Assembly: GCF_009718825.1 (NCBI RefSeq)
Contig: NZ_WNHB01000018.1
Coordinates: 1-64,000, forward strand
From: Terrilactibacillus tamarindi
Lineage (GTDB): Bacteria; Bacillota; Bacilli; Bacillales; Sporolactobacillaceae
DNA: 64,000 nucleotides
Direction of reading: 5' to 3'
Within the stretch, counting starts at the first letter, position 1. Every line of letters starts with the position of its first letter. The notes beneath the pieces are model-generated. The model worked only from the letters and a program-made list of their open reading frames with translations, ran no database searches and had not been told where the DNA came from. Below, piece after piece: positions 56,569 through 64,000 of this stretch. The translations under genes and the position numbers were made by a program.

Positions 56569-56714
56569 AAGTTTGCTCCCCCATTTTTCCGAATTTCATT
56601 CTATTATATGCAGGAGTTGGATTTATAGGACAGGTTTTTCAAATGAGATGTAGCATGATTTGGTTAAAATTATGGGATGTATCCTTATATAGGAAATCCG
56701 CCTGAATAACTAAA

Positions 56715-56798
56715 TGCAATAAAGAAAACTTGTAAAGGCGAAGACAGAGGCTTAGTTGCGTATACTTTATGCCTTAAATTTTTCTTAGAAGTGCAAAA
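56715..56798 (+). repeat. R3 structured repeat, copy 2
   Basis: TGTAAAGGC and GCTT-AG-TTGCG form the same hairpin as copy 1, with loop GAAGACAGAG, followed by TACTT / AAGTG. The base changes relative to copy 1 keep the stem through G-U pairs on the + strand, while the other strand would have A-C mismatches. Confidence 0.6.
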
Positions 56799-56829
56799 AA
56801 AAAAGAGGGCTCATGACCTTCCCCTCTTT
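56795..56829 (-). terminator. Terminator of the bshB1-to-birA gene run
   Basis: On the minus strand AAAGAGGG and CCCTCTTT form the stem, followed by a run of T residues (10 A on the plus strand). It lies 11 bases past birA. Confidence 0.85.
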
Positions 56830-56839
56830 CATTTAAGCC

Positions 56840-57832
56840 TTATTTTATTTCAATGTCTGCGGAATAAATTTTGTGAATAGAACCTTGATCATCTTCTAGT
56901 AAAAGCGCACCCTCTTCATCTATCCCCTTAGCGAGACCAGTTAAGACTTTTCCATTAAATAATCGAGCATTGATCCGTTTACCAATACTCACAGCATGGC
57001 TCTCCCACATCCATTTAATAACCGAGAATCCTTCGTCTAAATAGCGCATATAAAGATCTTCAAAATAAAAAAGGATCGTTTGAACAATTAATGACATGTC
57101 ATGAGATTTTCCAGTTAATGTTTTTAAGGATGTGGCAATGGAACGTATTTCTTCTGGAAAATCATTTTTATCGGCATTAATATTCATCCCCATACCAATA
57201 ATGACAGCTTTAACATTTGTCCCTTCGGTTTGCATTTCCGTTAAAATACCCACCATTTTTTTGCCCTTGACAAGGATATCATTTGGCCATTTAATATCTG
57301 TTTGAATACCCGTTACGTCTGTAATAGCTTTCACAACGGCGACCGCGGCAATAAGTGTTAATTGAGGAATTCTATTAATGGACAGCTCAGGTCGTAATAT
57401 CAAACTCATCGCAATTCCTTTCCCTTTCGGCATAGACCAAATACGTCCTAGTCTGCCGCGTCCAGTCGTTTGATGACTCGTAATGACCAATGTGCCATGT
57501 GGTGCCCCATCCTCAGCTAAGTGTTGAGCCTCTTTTTGGGTCGACCCGATGGAATCAAAGTAGATCAAATGTTGTCCTAGTTCTTTCGTTTTTAAGCCAA
57601 CTAGAATTCGAGCTTCACTTAATTCTTTTGGTGTTGAAAGGAGTCGATAGCCCCTCTTTTGAATGGCTTCAATCTTAAAACCTTCAGATTCTAGTTCTTT
57701 GATATGTTTCCAAACGGCTGTCCTAGAACAGCCAAGGACATCACAAATTTTTTGCCCAGACAAGTGAGTATCAGAATGATTTAATAACATGTCCAGAATT
57801 TTATGTTTAGTTTTTTTTACTGTAATAGCCAT
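56840..57832 (-). CDS. birA: Biotin-protein ligase and biotin repressor BirA
   Basis: The bifunctional protein has an N-terminal winged helix-turn-helix (about 10-65, GQKICDVLGCSRTAVWKHIKEL) and a ligase domain with the biotin-binding motif TTGRGRLGRIW and the KWPNDILVKGKKMVGIL loop. It attaches biotin to carboxylases and represses biotin genes when charged. The 330-residue length is normal. It overlaps cca by 16 bases. Confidence 0.95.
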   Translation of the reverse strand: MAITVKKTKHKILDMLLNHSDTHLSGQKICDVLGCSRTAVWKHIKELESEGFKIEAIQKRGYRLLSTPKELSEARILVGLKTKELGQHLIYFDSIGSTQKEAQHLAEDGAPHGTLVITSHQTTGRGRLGRIWSMPKGKGIAMSLILRPELSINRIPQLTLIAAVAVVKAITDVTGIQTDIKWPNDILVKGKKMVGILTEMQTEGTNVKAVIIGMGMNINADKNDFPEEIRSIATSLKTLTGKSHDMSLIVQTILFYFEDLYMRYLDEGFSVIKWMWESHAVSIGKRINARLFNGKVLTGLAKGIDEEGALLLEDDQGSIHKIYSADIEIK

Positions 57833-58998
57833 TGTTTGATGTCCTCCCTTCTATTTATGAGTTGACCCGACAGGATACGTTTTTCTATTTGTTCAAGCTT
57901 ATGTGCGATCCAAGGTCCGCTTTTTTTGTTCAACCACTTTATAAGATCATGACCTGTTACAGAAACATCTTGACGATGATGTATCGGCATCTTCTTCCAT
58001 AATTGATGGATCCGTTGGTCTTGCATTGAATAATGAGAGTAAAAGACATAGTTTAAGCGCTCTATAGCAAGGGCTTGTTCGAGTCCGCTTTGATACAAAG
58101 AATAGACATCCCACGGTTTTTGAGCCTGCTCTTGAAAGACGGATTTTAGTTTAATCATTGCTTTCCTTAAAGAACTGGACATTTTCCATTTAGAACAAAA
58201 TTCCTGAACGTCTATTTGAAGCGCCATTAAAAAAGCACACCAATGTTCAGCATCACTTTGAAGGACGATAAGTTTCCGCTTGCTGTGGCTAAGAATGTCC
58301 TCTCCTTTATTCTCACAGAGTAAAAGATGTTTATGACAATTTGTTTCAACAAGGTATTGTAATGCTTTTGATACCGCTTGTCCATGGAGGAGTTTGGTCA
58401 TTTCTTGAGACACCCGTTCTATGGATACTTTGGACAACAATGGAGATGTTTCGTTAAAGGCTTGTCTTTCATGACGTCCAAGTGAAAAATCCAATTGGCT
58501 TAGAAAACGCAGGCCACGTAATAAACGTAGTGGGTCTTCATGAATTCGATCTAACGGGTTTCCTACCATTCGAATTTGTTTTAACTGACAATCTTTTTTC
58601 CCCTCATAGGGATCGATAAGAACCCCTTCTTTGTCTATTGCCATTGCATTCATGGTAAAATCCCGACGTTTTAAATCTTCTTGAATGGAGGAAACAAAGG
58701 TCACGTGATTGGGATGCCTAAAATCACTATACTCAGATTCAGATCGAAACGTCGTCACTTCATACCCTTCTCCTTGATAAATAACAAGAACAGTCCCATG
58801 TTCAATTCCCACAGGGACTGTTTTCTGAAAAAGATTTTGTACGATGTCAGGGGTAGCAGACGTTGTAATATCAATATCATGAATAGGCAAGCCAAGCATA
58901 GCATTCCTGACTGCTCCGCCAACGACATAGGCATCATAGCCATGATCATTTAATTGATTTAAAATAGGTAGGACTTTAGGAAAAGGAAATTGCAACAT
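57817..58998 (-). CDS. cca: CCA-adding tRNA nucleotidyltransferase
   Basis: The class II nucleotidyltransferase adds or repairs the tRNA CCA end. It has GGAVRNAMLGLPIHDIDITT (catalytic Asp pair), the RRDFTMNAMAID motif and the nucleotide-recognition helix EDPLRLLRGLRFLSQLDF. The length of 393 residues fits Bacillus Cca. R1 copy D lies just upstream, between it and bshA. Confidence 0.95.
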   Translation of the reverse strand: MLQFPFPKVLPILNQLNDHGYDAYVVGGAVRNAMLGLPIHDIDITTSATPDIVQNLFQKTVPVGIEHGTVLVIYQGEGYEVTTFRSESEYSDFRHPNHVTFVSSIQEDLKRRDFTMNAMAIDKEGVLIDPYEGKKDCQLKQIRMVGNPLDRIHEDPLRLLRGLRFLSQLDFSLGRHERQAFNETSPLLSKVSIERVSQEMTKLLHGQAVSKALQYLVETNCHKHLLLCENKGEDILSHSKRKLIVLQSDAEHWCAFLMALQIDVQEFCSKWKMSSSLRKAMIKLKSVFQEQAQKPWDVYSLYQSGLEQALAIERLNYVFYSHYSMQDQRIHQLWKKMPIHHRQDVSVTGHDLIKWLNKKSGPWIAHKLEQIEKRILSGQLINRREDIKQWLLQ

Positions 58999-59036
58999 CT
59001 GCCACCTCTTTATCTATTAATTCACCGAGTAGACCT

Positions 59037-59163
59037 TTTATCCCACCTTAACGGCAAGTAAAGACCCCCACCTCGGGGATTCTGAGTAGTCAAAGAAGAC
59101 AGGTGGGGGATCAACTGCCCGTAAAGGTCCGATTGGTTCAGCTAACCATCAGTTTCACTTTAT
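59037..59163 (-). repeat. R1 repeat, copy D
   Basis: The copy runs from TTTATCCCACCTTAACGGC to CATCAGTTTCACTTTATT and keeps hairpin 2 completely, but lacks most of hairpin 1. It fills the bshA-cca gap and starts 10 bases past the bshA stop. Confidence 0.85.
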
Positions 59164-59172
59164 TATACTTAC

Positions 59173-60318
59173 TCATCTATCTAACGATTCATATTTACCA
59201 AGTACGTGATAATAGACGGATTCATACTGAGATAGAATGTGCTCAGTTCCAAATGTCGTCCGAGCCCGTTTGAAAGCTTGACTCGCCATTTTTTCATGTA
59301 AACCTGGATTTTGAAGTACTTCAAGAGCTCTTGAGGATGCTGCTTTTATATCTCCACATGTAACGATAAAGCCTGTTTCTCCATCTACAATGACTTCTGG
59401 AATGCCCCCAATGCGTGTTCCTATAGCAGGGACTGAACAAGCAGCTGCCTCTAAGAGGATTAAGCCAAAGCTTTCTTTTTCAGATAAAAGGAGAACAAGA
59501 TCACTTATAGATAATAAGTCAGCCACATTTTCTTTTTTCCCTAGGAAAAGGACGTACTCCTCAATTCCAAGATCTCGCACCATATCTCGTACGATAGGAA
59601 ATTCGGGACCTTCACCGATAAGCACTAATTTTGATGGCAGTTGATCATGAACGTTTTTAAAGGTTTGGATAATATCTGGTACCCTTTTAACACGCCTGAA
59701 ATTAGAAATATGAATAAGGACTTTTTCGTTCTCCTCAATACCAAGTTCTTTCTTTAGATCGGGTATGTCACGTCTGACATACGTATCTTCATCAACAAAA
59801 TTATAGATCGGAACAATTTCCTTATTCGTATGTAGCATGTCTCTTGTCTGATGAACAAGATCTTGGGATACAGCCGTAACTGCATCGGATTTTTCTATAC
59901 CAAAGCGAATCATGTCACTGAGTGATGGATCATCACCAAGAACCGTTATGTCTGTCCCATGTAATGTCGTGACAATTTTAAAGGCACCACCAGCCATTTC
60001 TTTAGCTAGAAAAGCACAAACAGCATGAGGCATTGCGTAATGTACGTGTAAGATATCCAACTTTTCTCTCAAAGCCACTTCAGCCATTTTGCTTGCAAGA
60101 GTTAAATCATACGGTGGATAACGGAAGACGGCGTATTGATTGACTTCTACCTCATGAAAATAAATATTTCGTGAGGGTTTTTCTAATCTAAATGGCATGC
60201 TGGATGTAATAAAATGAATCTCATGGCCTTTTTGAGCAAGTAATTTTCCAAGTTCAGTTGCAACTACACCCGAACCGCCGATCGTAGGGTAACACGTAAT
60301 CCCAATCTTAAGCCCCAT
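59173..60318 (-). CDS. bshA: Bacillithiol glycosyltransferase BshA
   Basis: This GT4 enzyme joins GlcNAc to L-malate in the first step of bacillithiol synthesis. The 381-residue protein has CYPTIGGSGVVATELGKLLA, HVHYAMPHA, the sugar-nucleotide loop ISNFRRVKRV and the EX7E segment EKESFGLILLEAAACSVP. It starts one base inside the bshB1 stop codon, behind GGAGGT. The gene order bshB1-bshA follows B. subtilis. Confidence 0.95.
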   Translation of the reverse strand: MGLKIGITCYPTIGGSGVVATELGKLLAQKGHEIHFITSSMPFRLEKPSRNIYFHEVEVNQYAVFRYPPYDLTLASKMAEVALREKLDILHVHYAMPHAVCAFLAKEMAGGAFKIVTTLHGTDITVLGDDPSLSDMIRFGIEKSDAVTAVSQDLVHQTRDMLHTNKEIVPIYNFVDEDTYVRRDIPDLKKELGIEENEKVLIHISNFRRVKRVPDIIQTFKNVHDQLPSKLVLIGEGPEFPIVRDMVRDLGIEEYVLFLGKKENVADLLSISDLVLLLSEKESFGLILLEAAACSVPAIGTRIGGIPEVIVDGETGFIVTCGDIKAASSRALEVLQNPGLHEKMASQAFKRARTTFGTEHILSQYESVYYHVLGKYESLDR

Positions 60319-61028
60319 TACACATGACCTCCAACTATGTCACCTAGGGTTAAGGGTCTCTTTGTTATAAAACCTTCGGCGTATGTGACATTAATTTCTT
60401 TTCCAAATAATCGATCACGACTTTTGACTGTTTCTATATATCCGTTTGTCAGCGGCGTGTCCACTCCGTTAGCCGGTTCGAATTGACTTTCATAGGCCCC
60501 AAGTGCTGCCAGTTTTTTTTCGTAAACATCTGATATATTAACAACAAAGTCTGGATTATGAAACCCATTGATAAAGTAATAATAAAGTTCTTTAGGCCTG
60601 AAACTAGGCAAATTCAGATTAGCCGTATATTTTTTTATTCCTGCCGAAAAGTAGGCTTGATCAACCAAATGACCACAATCACCATGGTCTGGGTGACGAT
60701 CTTTATCGTATGGGACAAAGATCACTTTAGGTTGATATTCTCGAATAATATCGACAATCACAGCACATTTTTCCTCGGTAAATTGGAGGCCACGATCTGG
60801 AAAACCACAATTTTCACGAACACGAAGATTCAATGCCACAGATGCTCTTTTGGCTTCCTTTTGTCTTAATTCAACATTGCCATTAGACGATAAATCAGCT
60901 TTTGTTAGATCGCAGATGCCAACTTTATAACCTTTTTGAGCATGTAAAGCCAGTGTTCCGCCCATCCCAATTTCAACATCATCCGGATGGGCACCAAAAG
61001 CTAAAATATCAAGTTGTCGTTCACTCAT
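60318..61028 (-). CDS. bshB1: Bacillithiol deacetylase BshB1
   Basis: This zinc deacetylase acts on GlcNAc-malate, the second step of bacillithiol synthesis. It has the PIG-L family motifs [18 protein letters not shown] and [15 protein letters not shown]. The 236-residue length is normal. It starts in an ATGA overlap with mgsA and ends one base into bshA. Confidence 0.95.
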   Translation of the reverse strand: MSERQLDILAFGAHPDDVEIGMGGTLALHAQKGYKVGICDLTKADLSSNGNVELRQKEAKRASVALNLRVRENCGFPDRGLQFTEEKCAVIVDIIREYQPKVIFVPYDKDRHPDHGDCGHLVDQAYFSAGIKKYTANLNLPSFRPKELYYYFINGFHNPDFVVNISDVYEKKLAALGAYESQFEPANGVDTPLTNGYIETVKSRDRLFGKEINVTYAEGFITKRPLTLGDIVGGHV

Positions 61029-61447
61029 TCTTTTCTCTTTCCTTCTTCCTTATCATGTATTATCTCGCGCCAATGCAGGTCGTTTCGACTTAAAGCATGT
61101 ATGACGAGCTCGGCTGAAGCCATATTTGTTGCGAGAGGGATTTGATAAACATCACTTAAACGCATCAAAGCACTGACATCAGGTTCATGAGGTTGGGCCG
61201 TTAATGGGTCGCGAAAGAAAAGAATAATATCCATCTTATTCGTTGCCACCATGGCGCCTATTTGCTGGTCTCCGCCAAGCGGCCCGGACTGAAAACGATG
61301 GATTTTAAGTGAGGTAGCTTCCATGATGCGTAGTCCAGTCGTTCCAGTCGCAAACAGTTCATGTTGCGATAAGATCGGTTCATAGGCTGTTGCAAAACGT
61401 ACCATATCATCTTTCTTTTTATCATGGGCAATGAGTGCTATTTTCAT
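61025..61447 (-). CDS. mgsA: Methylglyoxal synthase
   Basis: The enzyme turns dihydroxyacetone phosphate into methylglyoxal. It has the phosphate loop TGTTG, catalytic Asp in [21 protein letters not shown] and [10 protein letters not shown]. The 140-residue length is normal. It lies 13 bases after dapB in a coupled run. Confidence 0.95.
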   Translation of the reverse strand: MKIALIAHDKKKDDMVRFATAYEPILSQHELFATGTTGLRIMEATSLKIHRFQSGPLGGDQQIGAMVATNKMDIILFFRDPLTAQPHEPDVSALMRLSDVYQIPLATNMASAELVIHALSRNDLHWREIIHDKEEGKRKE

Positions 61448-61460
61448 CTTTCTACCCCTC

Positions 61461-62267
61461 TCAATCTAGAATGTTTTCAAGACCATATATGAGCGTGTTT
61501 AAAGTCATAACTGTTCTGACACTATAAGCAACACCAGTCATGAAGGATTGACGATTCATGGAGTCATGACGCAAGGTCAGTAACTCTCCATCTCCTCCAA
61601 GTAGAACTTCTTGGTGAGCAATAAGACCTGGCAAGCGAACGCTATGAATTCTCATGCCATCGAACTCTGCTCCTCTTGCACCAGGAATCAATTCTTTTTC
61701 CTCCGGATGCCCTTGATGTTTTTGTTCTCGATTCGTTTGTACGAGTTCAGCTGTTTTCACAGCAGTTCCTGATGGCGCGTCTTTCTTCTGGTCATGGTGC
61801 ATTTCAATAATCTCAATGTCCGGAAAATATTTTGCCGCCATACTGCTGAATTTCATTAAAAGAACGGCACCAATAGCGAAGTTGGGAGCAATAATTCCGC
61901 CTAGCTGCTTCTCATCCATTTGTTTTTTAAATGTTTCAACCTCTTCACTTGTAAAACCCGATGTACCGATAACTGTTTTTATACCATAATCAATGGCCGC
62001 CTGAAGATGTTGCTTTCCAATCTCTGGATGTGTGAAATCAATCAAAACATCTGGTTTGACGCTACTAAAACACTGTTCAATATCAGTATATACCTTAGCA
62101 TCTATCGATGAGAGATTTAAGAGATCGCCAATATTCTCTCCTTCATATTTATGATCAACGACTCCAACCAACTCAAACTCGGGAGTTCTTGCGATCATTT
62201 TTACTGTTTCAGACCCCATTCGCCCACGGGCACCGGCAACGACTAGTTTTGTTCTTTCTTCACTCAT
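61461..62267 (-). CDS. dapB: 4-hydroxy-tetrahydrodipicolinate reductase DapB
   Basis: DapB acts in lysine, peptidoglycan precursor and dipicolinate synthesis. Motifs are [14 protein letters not shown] (NAD(P)H site), the catalytic His in [16 protein letters not shown] and the GTSGF loop. The frame opens at 62300, but AGGAGG before ATG 62267 (MSEERTKL) decides the start, giving 268 residues. The ATG overlaps the ypjD stop codon. Confidence 0.95.
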   Translation of the reverse strand: MSEERTKLVVAGARGRMGSETVKMIARTPEFELVGVVDHKYEGENIGDLLNLSSIDAKVYTDIEQCFSSVKPDVLIDFTHPEIGKQHLQAAIDYGIKTVIGTSGFTSEEVETFKKQMDEKQLGGIIAPNFAIGAVLLMKFSSMAAKYFPDIEIIEMHHDQKKDAPSGTAVKTAELVQTNREQKHQGHPEEKELIPGARGAEFDGMRIHSVRLPGLIAHQEVLLGGDGELLTLRHDSMNRQSFMTGVAYSVRTVMTLNTLIYGLENILD

Positions 62268-62608
62268 GATTTTTCCTCCTGTGCATCTATTCTTGTCCAA
62301 CGATCCTTATCGCGTGTATTAAATTTAGTCATCACCATCTGGAACGATTTTTCCATATCGATATCTAAAGAATTGGCGAGACATGTTAAAACAAATAACA
62401 AATCTCCAAGTTCTTCGTCGATAGCCTTCTCACCTTCAGATGATTTTTTCTTTTTTTCACCATAATAATGGTTGATCTCGCGTGCGAGTTCACCAAGCTC
62501 TTCTGTCAAACGAGCCGTCATCGCAAGCGGTGAAAAATAACCTTCTTTAAATTGGCTTATGTATTCATCTACTTCTTTCTGCATTCCTTTAACACTTAAC
62601 TCACTCAA
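62264..62608 (-). CDS. ypjD: MazG-like nucleotide pyrophosphohydrolase YpjD
   Basis: The all-alpha NTP pyrophosphohydrolase has the [15 protein letters not shown] and [15 protein letters not shown] metal-binding motifs. The open frame starts at 62629, but GGGAGG with TTG 62608 gives a start ([16 protein letters not shown]) matching B. subtilis YpjD better. It heads the leftward run through dapB, mgsA, bshB1, bshA, cca and birA. Confidence 0.9.
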   Translation of the reverse strand: MSELSVKGMQKEVDEYISQFKEGYFSPLAMTARLTEELGELAREINHYYGEKKKKSSEGEKAIDEELGDLLFVLTCLANSLDIDMEKSFQMVMTKFNTRDKDRWTRIDAQEEKS

Positions 62609-62789
62609 ATTTCTAGCCTCCCAAAACATCTACTACATGTAATATTAAGCAAAAAATGATGTGATGACAAATCTTTTGTCGATTGAACGTTAAGTTTCTT
62701 TCATATATAATTGAGTTTATGCCAATAATTAGTAATAAAAGGTTTAAATCAGTCTGATAAATCGTCTCTTATAAAAAGGAATTGAAATT

Positions 62790-63659
62790 ATGAATGTATC
62801 GATAAAATTAAAAAATACCTTATTCATTATCGTTGGTTCTGCTTTTTTCGCTTTTGGACTTATTAACTTTAACATTAAGAACAAACTGGCGGAAGGCGGA
62901 ATTACAGGAATCACACTCATTTTATATAACTTATTTCATATTGATCCAGCAATAAGCAATATTGTCATAAACATCCCCTTGTTCCTACTTAGTTGGAAAT
63001 ACCTAGGTAAAAGCGGCTTTATTTATACCTTAATTGGTACAGTTGGCTTATCCTTTTTCTTATATGTTTTTCAACATTTTTTACCTTTTAATATACCACT
63101 TTCCGGTGATATGACACTAGCTGCGTTATTTGCAGGTGTCTCAATTGGATCAGGGCTTGGAATTATTTTCAAGTATGGCGGAACAACAGGTGGCTCTGAT
63201 ATTGTTGCTCGGATTCTTTTCAAATATATAGGCTGGAATATTGGTAAAACCATGTTTCTTATTGATGCTTTGGTTATTACAGCCTCACTTATTTATTTGA
63301 ATTTTGTTCAAGCTATGTATACCCTTGTTGCTGTTTTTGTGGCGTCAAGAGTCATAGATTTTATTCAGAAAGGCGCTTATGCCGCAAAGGCGGCTATGAT
63401 CATCTCACAAAAAAATGATGAAATATCAAAAGTCATCATAAAAAATCTAGATCGCAGTGTCACCATACTCAACGGTAAAGGTGGTTATACGGGTCAACAA
63501 ATGGGCGTTCTCTATTGCGTTGTCAGTCAAAGTGAGATTTTTAGATTAAAAAATCTTGTTAACCAAATTGACCCGCATGCTTTTGTTTCTATTCATGACG
63601 TATATGAAGTTTTCGGTGAAGGATTTACACTGGATTCGGATAAGAAACCGATAAATTGA
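62790..63659 (+). CDS. YitT family membrane protein with DUF2179 (YpjC-like)
   Basis: The 289-residue protein has five or six membrane helices (KLAEGGITGITLILYN, KYGGTTGGSDIVARIL) and a C-terminal DUF2179 domain (about 200-285, NLDRSVTILNGKGGYTGQQMGVLYCVV). It is transcribed away from ypjD. The last two codons and the TGA stop (ATAAATTGA) coincide with the start of R1 copy E (family form ATAAAGTGA). The function is unknown. Confidence 0.85.
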   Translation: MNVSIKLKNTLFIIVGSAFFAFGLINFNIKNKLAEGGITGITLILYNLFHIDPAISNIVINIPLFLLSWKYLGKSGFIYTLIGTVGLSFFLYVFQHFLPFNIPLSGDMTLAALFAGVSIGSGLGIIFKYGGTTGGSDIVARILFKYIGWNIGKTMFLIDALVITASLIYLNFVQAMYTLVAVFVASRVIDFIQKGAYAAKAAMIISQKNDEISKVIIKNLDRSVTILNGKGGYTGQQMGVLYCVVSQSEIFRLKNLVNQIDPHAFVSIHDVYEVFGEGFTLDSDKKPIN

Positions 63660-63803
63660 AGCTTCTATCAGTGGGGGGTTTCTTCATCCCCCACTGATGG
63701 TTAGCTGAACCAATCGTACCTTTACGGGCAGTTGATCCCCTACCTAGGAATACTCGTTTTCGCTCATTACCTTGAGGTGGGTGTCGTTTATGCGGGATAA
63801 ATC
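63651..63803 (+). repeat. R1 repeat, full-length copy E
   Basis: This is the most complete copy at 153 bp. Hairpin 1 is a perfect 11-bp stem (ATCAGTGGGGG at 63667, CCCCCACTGAT at 63688). Hairpin 2 pairs ACCTTTACGGGCAGTTGATC with the region before GCGGGATAAA, imperfectly in this copy. It begins inside the stop codon of the YitT gene. Confidence 0.85.
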
Positions 63804-63805
63804 AA

Positions 63806-63842
63806 GAACCTCATGATGGAATTTCATTGTGAGGTTTTTTGC
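63806..63842 (+). terminator. Terminator after R1 copy E
   Basis: AACCTCA and TGAGGTT form the stem around a 16-nt loop, followed by TTTTGC. The remaining 63843-64000 bases show no gene. Confidence 0.75.
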
Positions 63843-64000
63843 TCACTAATCATCGTTTTCAAACCAACTAGTCTAACCATCATCTATTGGTCATATACTC
63901 TCTGTAAATTGAGATCTAGTTATAGACGTCCTTTTAATTTAGATTCTTTGTCTATAAGTGTCTTAATAATCCAAATAAAAGTACTCATTTTGTTTAAAAC

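Overview
The window looks like chromosomal DNA from an AT-rich, endospore-forming member of the Bacillales. It carries sporulation genes (spoIIP, spoVAF), bacillithiol genes (bshA, bshB1), a tetraprenyl-beta-curcumene/squalene-hopene cyclase relative (sqhC), Bacillus-type recU-ponA, ypoC-nth-dnaD, panBCD and birA-cca clusters, and a Bacillus-type ykoEDC thiamine-precursor transporter behind a TPP riboswitch. No rRNA, tRNA, CRISPR array, prophage or intact insertion sequence was seen. The species cannot be named from the sequence alone.

Layout. 1-9 kb: a methyltransferase fusion, an M42 peptidase, a heterodimeric ABC exporter whose first subunit is frameshifted, a two-component system collapsed by deletion, a site-2 protease relative and a DUF2500 protein. 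9-24 kb: metA, corA, a XerS-type recombinase with a palindrome over its own promoter, a 1584-residue secreted nuclease/nucleotidase of YhcR type, an unlisted 51-residue gene, a UPF0316 protein, a frameshifted sqhC, ilvA and an LCP ligase. 24-38 kb: an MFS exporter, a PhzF-like protein, oligoendopeptidase F, an ABC-F protein, SpoIIP, an acyl-CoA synthetase, the TPP-controlled ykoEDC operon and several small unknown genes. 38-51 kb: the conserved yppE / recU-ponA / ypoC-nth-dnaD / asnS-ypmB / panDCB core. Compared with the B. subtilis order as I recall it, aspB, ypmA and dinG are absent from this stretch; a secreted pseudo-metallo-beta-lactamase gene bracketed by inverted repeats lies where dinG would be. 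51-57 kb: accessory material separating panB from birA (spoVAF, an ssuB remnant, a YitT protein, an MFS exporter, small genes). 57-64 kb: the birA-cca-bshA-bshB1-mgsA-dapB-ypjD run, all leftward, then a divergent YitT/DUF2179 gene.

Three dispersed non-coding repeat families stand out. R1 is a structured element of about 150 bp with two large hairpins and six full or partial copies; it supplies the C-terminal tail of PanD and the stop codon of the last YitT gene, and an inverted pair frames the pseudo-MBL gene. R2 is a MITE-like element with 10-bp perfect terminal repeats that occurs as tandem pairs joined by a nearly identical 15-bp spacer. R3 is a hairpin of about 70-85 nt present twice, with wobble-preserving substitutions that point to an RNA read from the + strand. 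Gene decay is a theme: two single-base homopolymer frameshifts, one receiver/kinase deletion fusion, and one truncated ABC ATPase with a nonsense codon.

The most promising leads for something new are the pseudo-MBL unit with a hairpin that buries its ribosome binding site, the R1 family, the XerS promoter palindrome, the R3 RNA and the 51-residue gene with its own strong RBS and terminator.
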